The notes beneath the pieces are model-generated. The model worked only from the letters and a program-made list of their open reading frames with translations. It was not told where the DNA came from and searched no databases. 64,000 nt of DNA. It comes from Polyporus tsugae. Its lineage: Eukaryota > Basidiomycota > Agaricomycetes > Polyporales > Polyporaceae. The stretch is taken from assembly GCA_024305745.1 (NCBI GenBank), contig JAHRBS010000006.1, positions 2,234,501-2,298,500 of the forward strand. Reading direction: 5' to 3'. The position numbers and the translations under genes are program-made. Position 1 is the stretch's first letter, and each line of letters opens with the position of its first letter. This document shows positions 1-11,419 of this stretch, piece after piece.

Positions 1-113
1 GGGAATGAAGAGGGCTGCTGGCACATATGCGCGGTGTAGTCGAGTGAGTGTAGAGGCCATGGTGGTCGAGAGGAGGGCGTCGCCATCGTCCGAGTCGGGG
101 ACGGGGAAGACAT
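1..113 (-). CDS. Possible N-terminus of a gene running off the left edge
   Basis: An ATG at 113 on the minus strand opens a frame that stays open to the window edge, 37 codons rich in Ser, Pro and Thr (it begins MSSPSPTRTMATPSSRPP). No domain is visible in so short a piece and the translation is not recognised. Low-complexity N-termini like this are common in fungal nuclear proteins, but an open frame this short is also expected by chance. The rest of the gene, if real, lies outside the window. Confidence 0.25.
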   Translation of the reverse strand, partial: MSSPSPTRTMATPSSRPPWPLHSLDYTAHMCQQPSSF

Positions 114-2205
114 GCGATGCCCCGACACACCCCGATCCAGCCCCGATTTCTCGCCTATGTCAGCCAAATATTACGTAACAAGTGGGTAAACGGAAATCTC
201 TCATTGGCCAAGAGTTTTCTATTAGTAAGCATACAGACGCCGACAGAGGTGCCTCAAGAACGAACTCGCGCCGGGGCCACTTGGCACTCGCCCACGGAGA
301 GGCTCTAGCTTGTGTGACCTAGGCATCAAGGTCACCAACTCAACCCCTCATGCATCATGCCTCAATGATATTCAAGGTTGTGTGGTGGAAGATCGCGGTC
401 TTCTGCAGCTTGATTTATTGGTAGGAACTTAATACGAACACATTAAGTAGCCCCGATTTACTATGCCTGCCAGTACCTGCGGCCTGAACTTCGGTGCTCC
501 CAAGAGACTTGCAGCCAAAGGGGACAGGAGTATTTGGCAGAAATTCATCAACACCCTCTCTCTCCATGTTATAGGTTGCGGACTTGGAGGTATTTTGTCA
601 ATCGACGACTGGCCGTGGCCAATTGGACGGCAATGCGCACGCACCGATGGTCCGAGTCGGCTTGTACATACATATGCGACACGTCTGCCGCCGTGATACA
701 CCATGGTTCATAAAGAACGACTGCTGAAGAGGTATCATCTCAGTTTCACAACATATAGCTCACCGAATCGCATCTCCGACTCCATGATAGGGGTATGCAT
801 TTAAACCTCGCGCCAATAAGGGCCCATAATCAACGTGTTTGAAGTTCGAGCCCGGTTGCCGTGCGCATCGAGAGGCCAAGCAAACATATTGTGTCACAAC
901 TTGGATTCGGAGATCTTCATGCTTCGAGGTCACCCACAACGATATTTTTCAGGGTGTGATCACTGGAGCCCTTGTGACTTCGAACTTCCTGAGGTCTCTT
1001 CCAGGTCACTTATGTGATCCCGTTTCTTGCTGCCTTGCGTCGCGTTTCGGACCTTTCGTTCGGTGCATTTATCTCTTGAGTGTAGTGCACTCGAGGAATT
1101 TGGGTCGCTGCAGACAACTGTTTGAATTGCAATGGTATCATGGTTTCGTCTCGCATGCTTCGCGTCCAATTCCATGCCTTTGCGGTCTTGAGGTCCGGTC
1201 TGATTCTCTTTGAAGCCGGTGCACGTTGCATGCTATCGAATCGTACCAATCACGGAGCCGCGTAGCGGTAACATACTGAAAGCGATCCGATCAGTAGAGA
1301 GTGCTCCGCGATGGGTTGGCTCGCCTGTAGCTGGCCACATGCTGAAACTCCTGCCGTCCCGTGGCTGATGGTGGTATACGTGTGGCGTCGAGGGCGTCGA
1401 GAGAGAAAGACGGCCGTAGTGGCGGTGGCGGAAGGTGGTTTGAGCACTGGGAAGGCTACGGGGTGCAGACGGTGGATGACGGCTGGGGATCGTGGTGCAA
1501 TAGCAGTGTGGCTGACGTACCTGTAGACATTCACTCGGGTCTTCTTGGAAGGTGGTGGCTGACACGGAGAGCCGCGCCGTTGATGATGGGCGGGAAAAGG
1601 GCGGCTGACGAGCGCAGGAGAGGTGGGCTGCTGGGGAAGAGGCTGACAATTGGAGACACCAACGACCTGGTGGCGGACGACGGACAGAAAGGGACGAGAT
1701 AGATGGCGGAAGGAGAAGGGGCGGCGACTAATAGTTGAGTATATGAGGAACCTAGGGAGCTGCTTCGGCGCGTGCCGCTTAGGACTTTAGTTTAAACGCA
1801 AGTAAACAAGCGCGAATGAGGTGTGCCAGGATGCGGGTGGCCCCCGCAGCCTCGAAGACGACTGCCTCCTCACCGCCCAGACATTATCTCTGTGGCTTGG
1901 GTGATCGTGAGACAGCACGATACCTCTGTAGGTGGCCGGAATAATAAAGGTATGATGCTCACCGGGGATACGACAGATGCCCAGTAGTCCAGGCTGGGGA
2001 CACTCGACACTGGGCGGGCTGGTGGACACCACCGCGAACGACAAAAAGAAAACGGACATGCATAGGGAGTTTATTGTGTACCTAGGTAGCACTGAACGAA
2101 ACTATCAACACATCAGCGCAAAGATCGTGGTTACGGCACCTGAGGCACTCGCACCTGATGATACAAGACATCACAATAAGACGTCCGCCTCTCCAATCCT
2201 GTGCC
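114..2205. other. Intergenic, no supported gene (2.1 kb)
   Basis: Several open frames of 60-140 codons occur, the longest at 1233-1649 minus and 1361-1702 plus. They overlap on opposite strands, have skewed Ser/Arg/Pro composition and show no recognisable domain, so they look like chance frames. The stretch lies upstream of the left-edge fragment and downstream of the HMG-CoA lyase stop. No RNA gene or repeat was recognised. Confidence 0.5.
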
Positions 2206-3640
2206 TCACAACTTCGCAGAGATCTTCTCCGCTGACCCACCATCCCGCTCCTCCCTCCCCCGACGTGCCTCGAGCGCCTTCCCGACCCGGCTCGCGTTCG
2301 TCCTGTTCAGCTGCTTCGAGATCCACGAGCCGACCTCGGCAATCTTGGTCAAGTCACCGGGGGCATGGAACCTGCTTCCCTGAAGAGCGTACAGGACATC
2401 CTCGGTGGCGACATTTCCAGTGGCCCCGGGGGAGTAGGGACAGCCGCCTAGGCCGCCCACGGAGGAGTCGAAGGTGCGGAGACCGTAGTCGAGCGAGGTG
2501 AGGATGTTGGACACTCCCATGCCGAAAGTATCGTGGTAGTGGCCCTATACGTGCATGTGGTACGTTAGCACTCCACGGACCGAGGGGATGCAGGAGGGAT
2601 AGAACGTGCCGCGAGCAAGGAGGGGGAGATGTCACTGCTGCCGCCTAGTACTGTCTTGAGCAGCTTTCCAACTGTGGTCGGGTTCCCGGTGCCGACGGTG
2701 TCGCCGAGGCTGACCTCGTAGCAGCCCATCTCGAGGAGGGCTTTGGTGACATCTCGTACCTTAACGGGGTCGACCTTGCCGGAGTATGGGCAGTCGATCA
2801 CGACACTCACGTATCTGCGCCATATCTTAGCGAGGGAGACATGGTTAGGCAGGACTCATGGCACTCACCCACGAACACGGAGACCCTCTTTGGTCGCGCG
2901 ATGGGTCACGGTCTTCAGGCGCGCGAGGGATTCCTCGATCGTGCAATTCGTGTTCGCCTTGCAGAAAGCGTCCGACGCGGCGGTGAAGATGGCGATCTCG
3001 TCCGTGTATGGGACCTCGCCTTTGGGCTGTTGAGCAAGAAGATCCAGCAGGTTCTCCAGACCCTTGACGTTTGGAACGAGGACGGGATAGTGTAAGCCTT
3101 TCTGGCGATGCATCTGCTTAAGGACGTCGGCGGTTCCTGCCATCTAACGCAACGTTAGTCCACATACATCGGTCAAACTGGCGAGTGAGGTTAAGACAGT
3201 AGCGTGTTTATACGGATTAGTGTCTGGGAGACAGTCTATGTCTCTCAACGCTTGCGAAACCCATCCATACCATTAGATGTACCAGTAAGGCTGGAGCTTT
3301 GACCTGTATTCATACGCCCCCCCCAGCGAACGGCCCTCTCTGATAGGGTGGTGGGTGAAGCATCTGAGAGGTGCCATAAAACCAAAGCTCAACTCACCTG
3401 AGGTACCCACTTCGGGCTGACGAAACTGCCCGCCTCGATGATATCCATACCGGCGTTCGTGAGGCGGTTGACTAGCTCTGCCTTCACATGGGGTGGGATA
3501 ATCGCGGATTCGTTTTGCAGACCGTCTCGAGGCCCTACTTCGACAATCCGGACGCGTTCACGGGCCTGTGTCGCATACGCGCGTGCAGCAAAAGCGGGGT
3601 GAGACCGAAGCAGAGAGCGAGCAGCGTGTTTGACAAGCAT
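2206..3640 (-). CDS. HMGCL: Hydroxymethylglutaryl-CoA lyase, mitochondrial
   Basis: Cleaves HMG-CoA to acetoacetate and acetyl-CoA, the last step of leucine catabolism, in the mitochondrial matrix. Four exons read 3640-3398, 3143-2869, 2814-2610 and 2544-2206, giving 353 aa, the usual family length. The N-terminus is basic and Ala-rich ([17 protein letters not shown]), as expected of a targeting peptide. The TIM-barrel domain starts at [15 protein letters not shown], with the metal-binding RDGLQ motif. The catalytic loop follows as [14 protein letters not shown], including the conserved Cys, and GHYHDTFG supplies the metal-ligand histidines. The ATG at 3640 is chosen because the open frame upstream lacks another ATG. 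The third intron (2609-2545) fits only as a GC-AG intron. It faces a DMAC1-like gene 220 bp away. Confidence 0.93.
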
Positions 3641-3860
3641 GGTCGTCCAAGGTGTCTTCAAGCTTCAAGTCTCAGATTAAGCTTCAGGGTAAGTTCATGA
3701 AGTGGATTGTCGAAAAGGAGCTCCGAGCCTCCGACAGATATTTCTGAGACGAAGTCATGGGAAGGAGCATGCCGTCCGGCTGCTTCTGCAACGTTGATGG
3801 CGCTTCTGCGGCATCCACGTCTGTCCGCCACCATCACCACCTTCTGGCCTTGCCATCCGA
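3641..3860. promoter_or_regulatory. Shared divergent promoter region
   Basis: These 220 bp separate the start codons of the HMG-CoA lyase gene (minus) and the DMAC1-like gene (plus), both predicted to act in mitochondria. Both promoters and both 5' untranslated regions must fit here. No clear TATA box was seen on either strand. Confidence 0.5.
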
Positions 3861-4185
3861 ATGTCCTCTCCTCAGTCGGCTCTTCAGTCCGATGGCGGTA
3901 TTGGCCAGCTGAACAGCGAAACCGCTCGAACCGAGCCGGTGTCGGCACAAGCAGAATATCAGGATTGTCTGACGTGTCGTGTCATCGGGACTGGAGCGTT
4001 GGCCGGGGTGGGCATATATGCGCTCAACATGTCTCGTGCGCGTGCCCCGGGGTCGGTCATGGGGAAGAGGATTATGGGAGCGGTCGGTGTAGGTGAGCAA
4101 CCCCCAGTTCTATCCTCCATTTTCGACCTGCTGAGATGGTGTACGAGGGTTTCTGATCGGTAGCTACTTCCGTTGGACCAAGTAA
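3861..4185 (+). CDS. DMAC1-like small mitochondrial membrane protein (DUF4536 type)
   Basis: Two exons, 3861-4092 and 4148-4185, give 88 aa. The core shows a Cys pair in QDCLTCRVIG, a hydrophobic segment (GTGALAGVGIYALNMSRA), then a second one, IMGAVGVGFLIGSYFRW, completed across the 55-nt intron. This two-helix pattern with an xDCxxCR motif matches the distal membrane-arm assembly complex protein 1-like domain, whose animal member helps assemble respiratory complex I. The role here is inferred from that family. Splicing at the AG at 4146-4147 was preferred because it restores the second helix and a C-terminal FRWTK; other acceptors give no helix. Confidence 0.72.
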
Positions 4186-5228
4186 TGTATAGTTGGAAGA
4201 GGGCTTCGGTCTGCATTGGATACTCGTAGTCACTACGGGAGCTACCCTGAGCTACCAACCCGGACAGCAGTGGCGATATGGTACGTCATTCATCCGTTTG
4301 GCTTCCAGACGCGGCAAAGTGCTATTGCTTGTTTCCGAGGGGCATGGGAGAAAGAAACCACCGCTATATTACACTTTAGGGGACAGCCCTATAACACCGT
4401 TGGTGGGAGGATGCCTATGAAGTCCGTAACCTCGAGCACTAAGTTATCGTAGATTTATAGAATTTCGTATTGGAGCATCATGACTTCAAGCCCAAGGATC
4501 GCAGACATATCGTATTCATATTGCATATAATACCACTCTCGGTCCTTGAGCTGCGTGCAATATGGCTTAATCGCATATTGTTACGAGTTGACAGGTGACG
4601 GCCAGTCATGCTTTCTCGGTGTGGGTCTGGTCCAGTTCCCGATATCCCGCTCGTCACTTTGGCGAAGTAGGTCCTTAGGTGATGACAACGACTCGCGGCC
4701 GGTGGTTCCTCACCATTCTAATTTCTGATGCCCCACAGTAGACCTACTACGTGATCGTCCGGGGTGCAAGCACTTACTGTGTAGAGATATAAATAAAACA
4801 AGTTGAGTACAATATATTCCGTCAGCAATCGGAGCACACAACTGATGTAACCTATTCTTTACGTGCCCCAGCAGGTGCAAGAAAAATGTCAGACAGTCAT
4901 CCGAAAGTGTCAAGGAAATACTGACGAACAACTGCAGCAATACAGGAACCATCACGCGCTCACGTTGCGAAGACTTTCAGTAGACCCATCCCATCACGAG
5001 CCTGATGCAGCACCACTTGACCGCCACTTACCGAACGGCCGCCACGAAGCCGGGCACAAACAGCGCAGCAATTCGGTCAGCAGACCCTCGCGCAAGTCGC
5101 TTCGGACCGTACTTAGACACATGGTGGACATTCACGATTTCTCTTCTTAAGCTCCCGATCCTGACGGGTCATCGAACTGCGTACGCCCTCGTCTTACGGT
5201 CTCTTGGAGTTGCCTCTACTGTACCATA
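4186..5228. other. Intergenic, no supported gene (1.0 kb)
   Basis: Only short overlapping open frames without recognisable domains. The right part must hold the promoter of the aldose epimerase gene. Local composition is more AT-rich between about 4440 and 4600 than in the flanking genes. Confidence 0.5.
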
Positions 5229-6673
5229 ATGCGCTCCTTGCTCCTCTTCGTGTCGTTTTCGCTTTTGGTGTGGAACGCGGCAGCCAAAACCACCACCGCG
5301 GTGTCGACGACCGCCGCCATTTCGGAGACCTCGACTGCGCCGACCTCGACCCCCACAACTACGACCGGGACCTCTACTTCGACTTCGTCGACTTCTACCG
5401 CAGCGAGTCCCGGACAGACACCGGGTTTCGTCAACAACGGGACCGTCGGCTCTTACCCCTGCGCCGTTTGTGACGGGACCGCTGCCCTTGCCGGCACCAC
5501 CTTGGCAGAATGCCCTGACGCACTCCAACCCGTCTACCCATACAATTCCATTGACCTTCGCGCGCCCGACGGCTCCATCCGGGCTACGTTCCTTCCTCAC
5601 GGTGCTGCTGTGTCCGAGCTTTGGGTGAAAGATCGGAATGGTGTGTTCCGTGACATCGTCTTGGGTGAGCGAGAATATTTTTGAGTACATATTGTGGGAG
5701 CCCTGACGTCGTCGTGTCTCGCGTGTTAGGCTTTGACAACAAGACCAACTACGGTACGGACTTGGTTCACCCCTACTTTGGGCCTCAGGTTGGACGCTAC
5801 GCGAACCGTATCAAGAACGGTACGTTCACCATCGACGGCAAGACCTACCACACGCCCCTTAATGAGAACGGCCGTGATACGCTCCACGGCGGCTTCATCG
5901 GCTATGACCGCTCGAGCTACCAGATCACGAGCCTGAACAGCTCGGCCGTCACCTTCACTCTCCATGACGCGGATGGTAACCAGGGCTTCCCCGGTTCAGT
6001 CGTCGCGAGCGCGACGTACGTCCTCGAGAACAACGCTACCTGGCGCCTCGAGATGGACGCGCATGTGACCGACGACAAGAAGACGCCGATCATGCTCTCG
6101 TCCCACACCTACTGGAACCTCGCTGCGTACAACGGCTCTGAGACCGTTCTCGACCACATCGTGCACATGCCCCGCGTGGATAAGTACGTCAAGACCGACC
6201 AGTACCTCATCCCCACCGGCGAGATCCCCTCCGCCAAGGGCACCGTCTACGACTTCCAGACGCCGCGCCCCTTCAGCGAGCGCTTCAACGAGACCGTCGG
6301 TGTCTGCGGCGGGTCGTGCCAGGGCTGGGACTCGTGCTTCGTCATGTCGGAGCACGACCGCAACGAGCCCGTCCTCGAAGTGACCTCGCCCGCGTCCGGC
6401 ATCAAGGTGTCCGTGACCACCGACCAGGACGCGATCCAGCTCTACACCTGCAACGGCATCAACGGCTCGCGCAGCCTTCCGCGCAAGCGCTCACAGGGTG
6501 GCGACGGCACAACGAACGCGGGAAAGATCTACGACAACCACTCGTGCGTCGTCATCGAGATGGAGGACTACATCGACGGCATCAACAACCCGCAATGGCA
6601 CCGGAACCAGATCTACAACAAGCACCGTCCGTACCACTGGCGTGCCGAGTACAAGTTCTCGACGGTCGCGTGA
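5229..6673 (+). CDS. Secreted aldose 1-epimerase (galactose mutarotase family)
   Basis: Interconverts alpha and beta anomers of aldoses such as galactose or glucose. Two exons (5229-5664, 5730-6673) give 459 aa. Residues 1-19 (MRSLLLFVSFSLLVWNAAA) form a signal peptide. A Ser/Thr-rich linker of about 40 residues follows, likely O-glycosylated, then a short Cys-containing stretch, then the beta-sandwich domain from about residue 100. Active-site features are visible: RYANRIKNG, DTLHGG with the first His, LSSHTYWNL with the second His, and VIEMEDYIDGINNP near the end with the candidate Glu base. Several N-glycosylation sequons are present. The signal peptide points to an extracellular or wall-associated enzyme rather than the cytosolic galactose pathway. 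Its exact sugar substrate is unknown. Confidence 0.9.
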
Positions 6674-7861
6674 TTGCGATGGGGGCTTCTTGTCGGCGGT
6701 TTATGTTCTACTACTGTGTACCATGTGCATGTGTACTACAGGTAATACAGATGCATTGCTCTCCTCAGCACGATAGCCACGGGCGGCCAGGTTTCAGCTA
6801 CTGCAGTGGCATCAGGACTTCTAGGCTCCACTGTGCGGTCTTTCAGCAACGAGTAAGTATCTCCGATTTTACTGTCTGACACTACGCTCATTTCGCCTGC
6901 CTATCGCCATTGCATCTGCTTGCGTGGATCTATAACGGTGTCCTGGCTCCCGCATCTTCCATTTCCCAGAGGCTACGTGTCTATCCGGAGACCTCTCTGA
7001 CTGTGGTTGAATCTCATCTCGGAGCTTACCTGGGCATTAAATAGGGTTGTTACACGGAAGGTGCGTCACACAAGCTTGTGAACAAGGTGTGCTAGACAAC
7101 TGAAGATCATCCTTCCGTAGGCGAATTAGAACTTGGTGTTTTACTATAGAGACTTCCGAGGGGGTGCTGTACGGACGCTTCCACCGAGTGCCAAGCCCAC
7201 ATGAGGCGCGAGCTATTCAAGTTGACCAATGGAATGAGACCGCAATTCGGGACTATTAGTAGCCGTTTGGCTGTGGGAGGGTCGTATTTCACCGATAGAG
7301 CCTCGTCCACTCGAGGACGTGCTACCGTCGTGAATTTCTTGGGCTCTGAGCACAGAGGTCATCTGGTGAGTGAAAGAGATTGCTCAGTCAACATATTCGA
7401 CATCATGAAGCTGACATCTTGCTTCATCTACAACTGGGTACAGTACCGCGCCTCACGACAACCAAAACCAAACCGCCGGCTCAAGCGTCCTGGTGCCTAG
7501 CCCTACATATCCATGTTCTGGTGCAAGGGCAGGCGGAAGCAGCTGCTTATTCATATAGATATCCTTAAATCGGCCTTTTCAGCGGTAACTCGTTCCATCG
7601 GTGTCCCGGTTCTAATACATCCATACAGTTTATAGCCGGTATGGCGATCTACAACGCCCGTCCCTCGGTCGTTCTTGGGCTCGCCGAACTATGGAGCTTC
7701 AGTAGGCACGCCCGGCAACGGCTTCCCTACCGTTTATATAGCTTCCATACTCCAGCCTGTAGAAGTCTCTCCTCGACTCTGAGGACGCGAGTCTCCAGCT
7801 CGCGATTCTCTGCCTCCGACTCCGATTGCGTCCAATTCCGTGCCCCAACATTGAATTCACC
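6674..7861. other. Intergenic, no supported gene (1.2 kb)
   Basis: Only short open frames without recognisable domains. The right end holds the P450 promoter, including a TATA-like element. Confidence 0.5.
7733..7741 (+). promoter_or_regulatory. TATA-like element of the P450 gene
   Basis: TTTATATAG lies about 120 nt before the P450 start codon at 7862, a plausible distance allowing for a 5' untranslated region of roughly 90 nt. Confidence 0.45.
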
Positions 7862-10012
7862 ATGGCTGCGCACGTCTCTCAATTCGCGTCGAAGGCTCCT
7901 ACCACGAGCCAGCCGGCCAGCGTTCTCCTTGTAGTTTCTTTCCTTTTATTATTATTCCATTCTGCCACCCGATACCTCAAGAATCGCCATGCGCGCAACG
8001 GCCTCCCCTTTCCTCCAGGACCGAAGCCCTTCCCTCTCATTGGCAATGCCGTGGACGTGCCTACCACGATGATGGTTCAGCGATTCAAGGAGATGACCGA
8101 CACGTACGGTAAGCATTCTCACTATATGTTAGGGTTCCTCAATTTAATGGTTCGTGCGCCATCCATCAGGAGACGTGGTATATCTCGACGCCCTTGGCCA
8201 ACCCATGATCATCCTCGGCTCGCACGAGGCTGCGTCGGAGCTCTTGGATAAGCGTTCTGCAAACTACTCCGATCGGCAACCTTCCGCAATGAGGGAACTG
8301 TGAGTAGCATCCACTTCACTTAAACTCACCCCTTTTGCTGCCTAAATACGTAGAGCTTTGCTGATCGATGCTTGTCTTGCTCAGGGCCGGCTGGGAGTGG
8401 ACGTTTGTGCTCATGCCTTACGGTTTGCCTTGGCGGCGCAGGAGAAAGGAGTTGCACCAGTTCTTTCATCCTAACGCGGTCACTCAGTATCAATCGTTGC
8501 AACAGCGCGAAGCAGTAAAGTTCTTAAACAAACTCCTAGAGAATCCCGACACATTCCTCCATCAGATTCGCCAGTGCGTGCCTTCATTCCTCGTTTCGTA
8601 TCCAATTCTAGTCTTCCTTGTGCCCACCTTAACTCATGCTTAAATTCTGTCGTTTATAGCTCCTTCGCGTCCACGATCATTCTCATTTCCTACGGCATAA
8701 AAGTCGACGATGAGAACGACCCATATGTGACAGCTGTGGAGGCTGGGGTTGCAACGTTCAACGAGGCGTTCGTTCCGGGGGCATTCCTCGTAGAGACATT
8801 TCCGATTCTTAAAGACGTTCCGGACTGGTTCCCCGGTGCTGGCTTCAAGCGTAAAGCAGCAGCTTGGAAGAAGATTGCGCACACCTTGCGCGATGCGCCT
8901 TTCCAGAAGACGATGGAGGCTTGGGTATGTCTATTTGACACTGAGCGTGTAGTCATGAGACATTCATGCATGCATGACAGGCAAGGGGTACGGCGGAGCA
9001 GTCTATTGCGACGACAATCATGGAGAACGCCCAACGTAGAGATGACTTTGATACCTCGGAAGAAACAATTATCGCACGAGACGTATCCGCTCTCGCATAT
9101 GTCGGTACGTTCATCGGCGTTAGCTCATTTCGCTATGCTTACGTTTACCATCCCCGTCTACAGCTGGTGCAGACACGGTACGTCTCGAAGTATGCGAGCC
9201 ACAGACCATGAGATCTAACGTTGCACTCGCAGACCATCTCTACCGTACAAACGTTCTTCATGGCCATGGCGTGCTACCCCGAAGTTCAAGCCAAAGCGCG
9301 GGCTGAACTCGACGCCGTCGTGGGTACCAACCGCCTTCCCACCTTCGAGGATCGTGACTCGCTGCCCTACATCGCCGCCATTGCCAAAGAGTCGATGCGT
9401 TGGCAATCCGTTGCTCCTCTCGGCATCCCGCACCGCTCGCTCGAGGACGACGAGTTCAAGGGGTACTTCATCCCCAAGGGCTCTGCCGTGATCGCGAACC
9501 TGTATGCGTTCTCCCGCGACGAGCGCATGTATCCCGACCCCGAGACCTTCAGCCCGGAGCGCTTCCTTAAGGACGGGAAGATCAACTCCGACGTGCAGGA
9601 CCCCAGCACGTTCGTCTTTGGCTATGGGCGCAGGTATGTGCAATATTAATGACGTCCTCCCGCCTGTGGCACCACCACTTTGTGTCTGACACGCCAACAC
9701 CCAACAACAGGATCTGCCCAGGTCGTCACTTCGCGGAGGCTTCACTATTCATCATCATCGCCTCCGTCCTCCACACGCTCACCATCGATAATGCGGTGGA
9801 TGAGCGCGGAAGCCCCCTCATTCCAGAGGCGAAAATGACGCAAGGTGTTCTCTCGTGAGTAGTTTTCGCATTTGTGTTGCGTTCTAGATCGGGTACCTAT
9901 GGCTATTTGTGTAACGCTCTTCAGATACCCTCTTCCGTTCCCCTGCAGCATCAAGCCGCGCTCTTCCCAACACGTCTGGCTGATTCACGCTGGCCTTGCC
10001 CAATCCGATTAA
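7862..10012 (+). CDS. Cytochrome P450 monooxygenase
   Basis: Haem-thiolate monooxygenase of the microsomal type. Nine exons (7862-8108, 8170-8299, 8385-8573, 8660-8924, 8981-9104, 9164-9177, 9233-9633, 9711-9854, 9925-10012) give 533 aa, normal for the superfamily. The ATG sits in a good context (ttcaccATGg). A membrane anchor spans about residues 19-35, followed by the proline hinge PFPPGPKPFPLIGN. The I-helix oxygen-binding motif AGADT is encoded by a 14-nt exon. ESMRW gives the K-helix ExxR, PERF is present, and FGYGRRICPGRHFAE is the haem loop with the cysteine ligand. The PPGP hinge resembles the large Agaricomycete P450 groups often involved in xenobiotic or secondary metabolism, but no subfamily or substrate can be assigned. 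No biosynthetic neighbours are present. Confidence 0.93.
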
Positions 10013-11419
10013 GTGGGATACTACTCCATGTACGACCAGGGCGTAGCAGGAGGTCCGAGTCTGTGCCATCGCCGGCCGTTCGTTCCCAAGGTTTCGAATC
10101 GCTACAGCGTTCGTGTCGTGCCGATGTTACTACATACTTCTTCCCAAGTTCCTTGGCACCTCCGGACCTTTCCAGGTTCAGGACTTTGCTGTCCAGCCTG
10201 GCTTTCAGAGCGACATCGGCTATGTATGTAACCGCGGTAACCTCATGGAGGCCTAATACTTAAGTACATGAATTTGAAAGTCCCTGTCATGTTCCGTCCT
10301 CCATTCTGGCTCCATTCAGCGGGCAAGTACGTGTTTGGCGAACGCTGGTATGTTCTTTACCTCAAGCGGTGTCGCCAAGCGCTGCTGAATCGTTTGGCTT
10401 CCGCTGTGAGTCGTCTTCGACCTTGTTTTCTCGGTCGGGCGTCCACATTCACTGTAAGTCCTTTACTTTGATTATTAAGTAGTGGATTAGACGTACCCAC
10501 CCACACCAACGAAGGAGTCCATACTGTGCTTTGTATAGTGCTTCGGTACAATCTTTACAATAATAGGAGTGTGAACCACGATCAGCATGGATCTCGGTTG
10601 GAGGACAATCTTGTTGAAAGCTTGATGGCATGGCAATTTACAGGCGGTCATATTCGGAATTCGTCTGGCGTCGATCGGACGTCCGACGTTGCACGTACTA
10701 CATTAGACTTGGAGACAGCTGCTGGGAATCGCCGACGAGTTAGCCGGGCATTCTGTGCGTGGCCTAGACTGAAGAACGTCCTCATGCTCGTGTTCCGATT
10801 ATTGGTCTGTCGCATTCTCGGCTTCTTCCCCACAAAAAATTCGAGTCGCAAGTATGTTGTAGACGCGGCCAAGCTGCCAAGTCATTAATCAACTTGAATG
10901 GACACCGATGTTATCCTACTTTCCGCAGGGAGAGCGACGCCAGCGTGAGTTTTCGAAGACCGAATATCAGCTAGTCGGCTGTTGGTCTCGTGGGCTACTA
11001 GTGGTGTCGTGCGCGAAGGCTGCTCAATTGCCACCTCCATTACACGAGCTCCGAATGTGTCCACCGTCGGTATCCAGCAGAATTGGAATTTGGAAACATC
11101 CCCAACGTTTCAGCTGAGTGTTCATTCAGGGTGGCACGTATTTATGTTGAAGGCTAGAGCCCAAACCTGGCGTCGCCCTTGTCTGGCGAGGGTGAAGGGC
11201 ATGTTGACATCGGATAGGAAGCTCCGTGTCTCAATTAATCGTGGCGCATTTGCGACACGAAGGATGAGCTGGCTGTTGGACGACCGACGCACAGACCATT
11301 GTCTGTGGGTATAAAAACCTATGGAGGTGGGCAGAGGAAAATCAGCTCGCAGTCACTCCTCTCTCGCACTCCAGCACAACACCCCAGCTACCCACCGTCT
11401 TCATCGACCGCATTTCGCA
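10013..11419. other. Intergenic, no supported gene (1.4 kb)
   Basis: An open frame at 10526-10888 (120 codons) has no recognisable domain and no good start context. The last 110 bp form the hydrophobin promoter and leader. Confidence 0.5.
11310..11317 (+). promoter_or_regulatory. TATA box of the hydrophobin gene
   Basis: A strong TATAAAAA lies 110 nt upstream of the hydrophobin ATG at 11420. Hydrophobin genes are usually strongly and developmentally expressed, which fits a clear TATA box. Confidence 0.65.

Noticed and set aside
1233..1702. Overlapping frames of 94-138 codons on both strands
   Set aside because: Composition is dominated by Ser, Arg and Pro in one direction and Gly and Arg in the other, as expected from GC-biased non-coding DNA. 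No domain seen.
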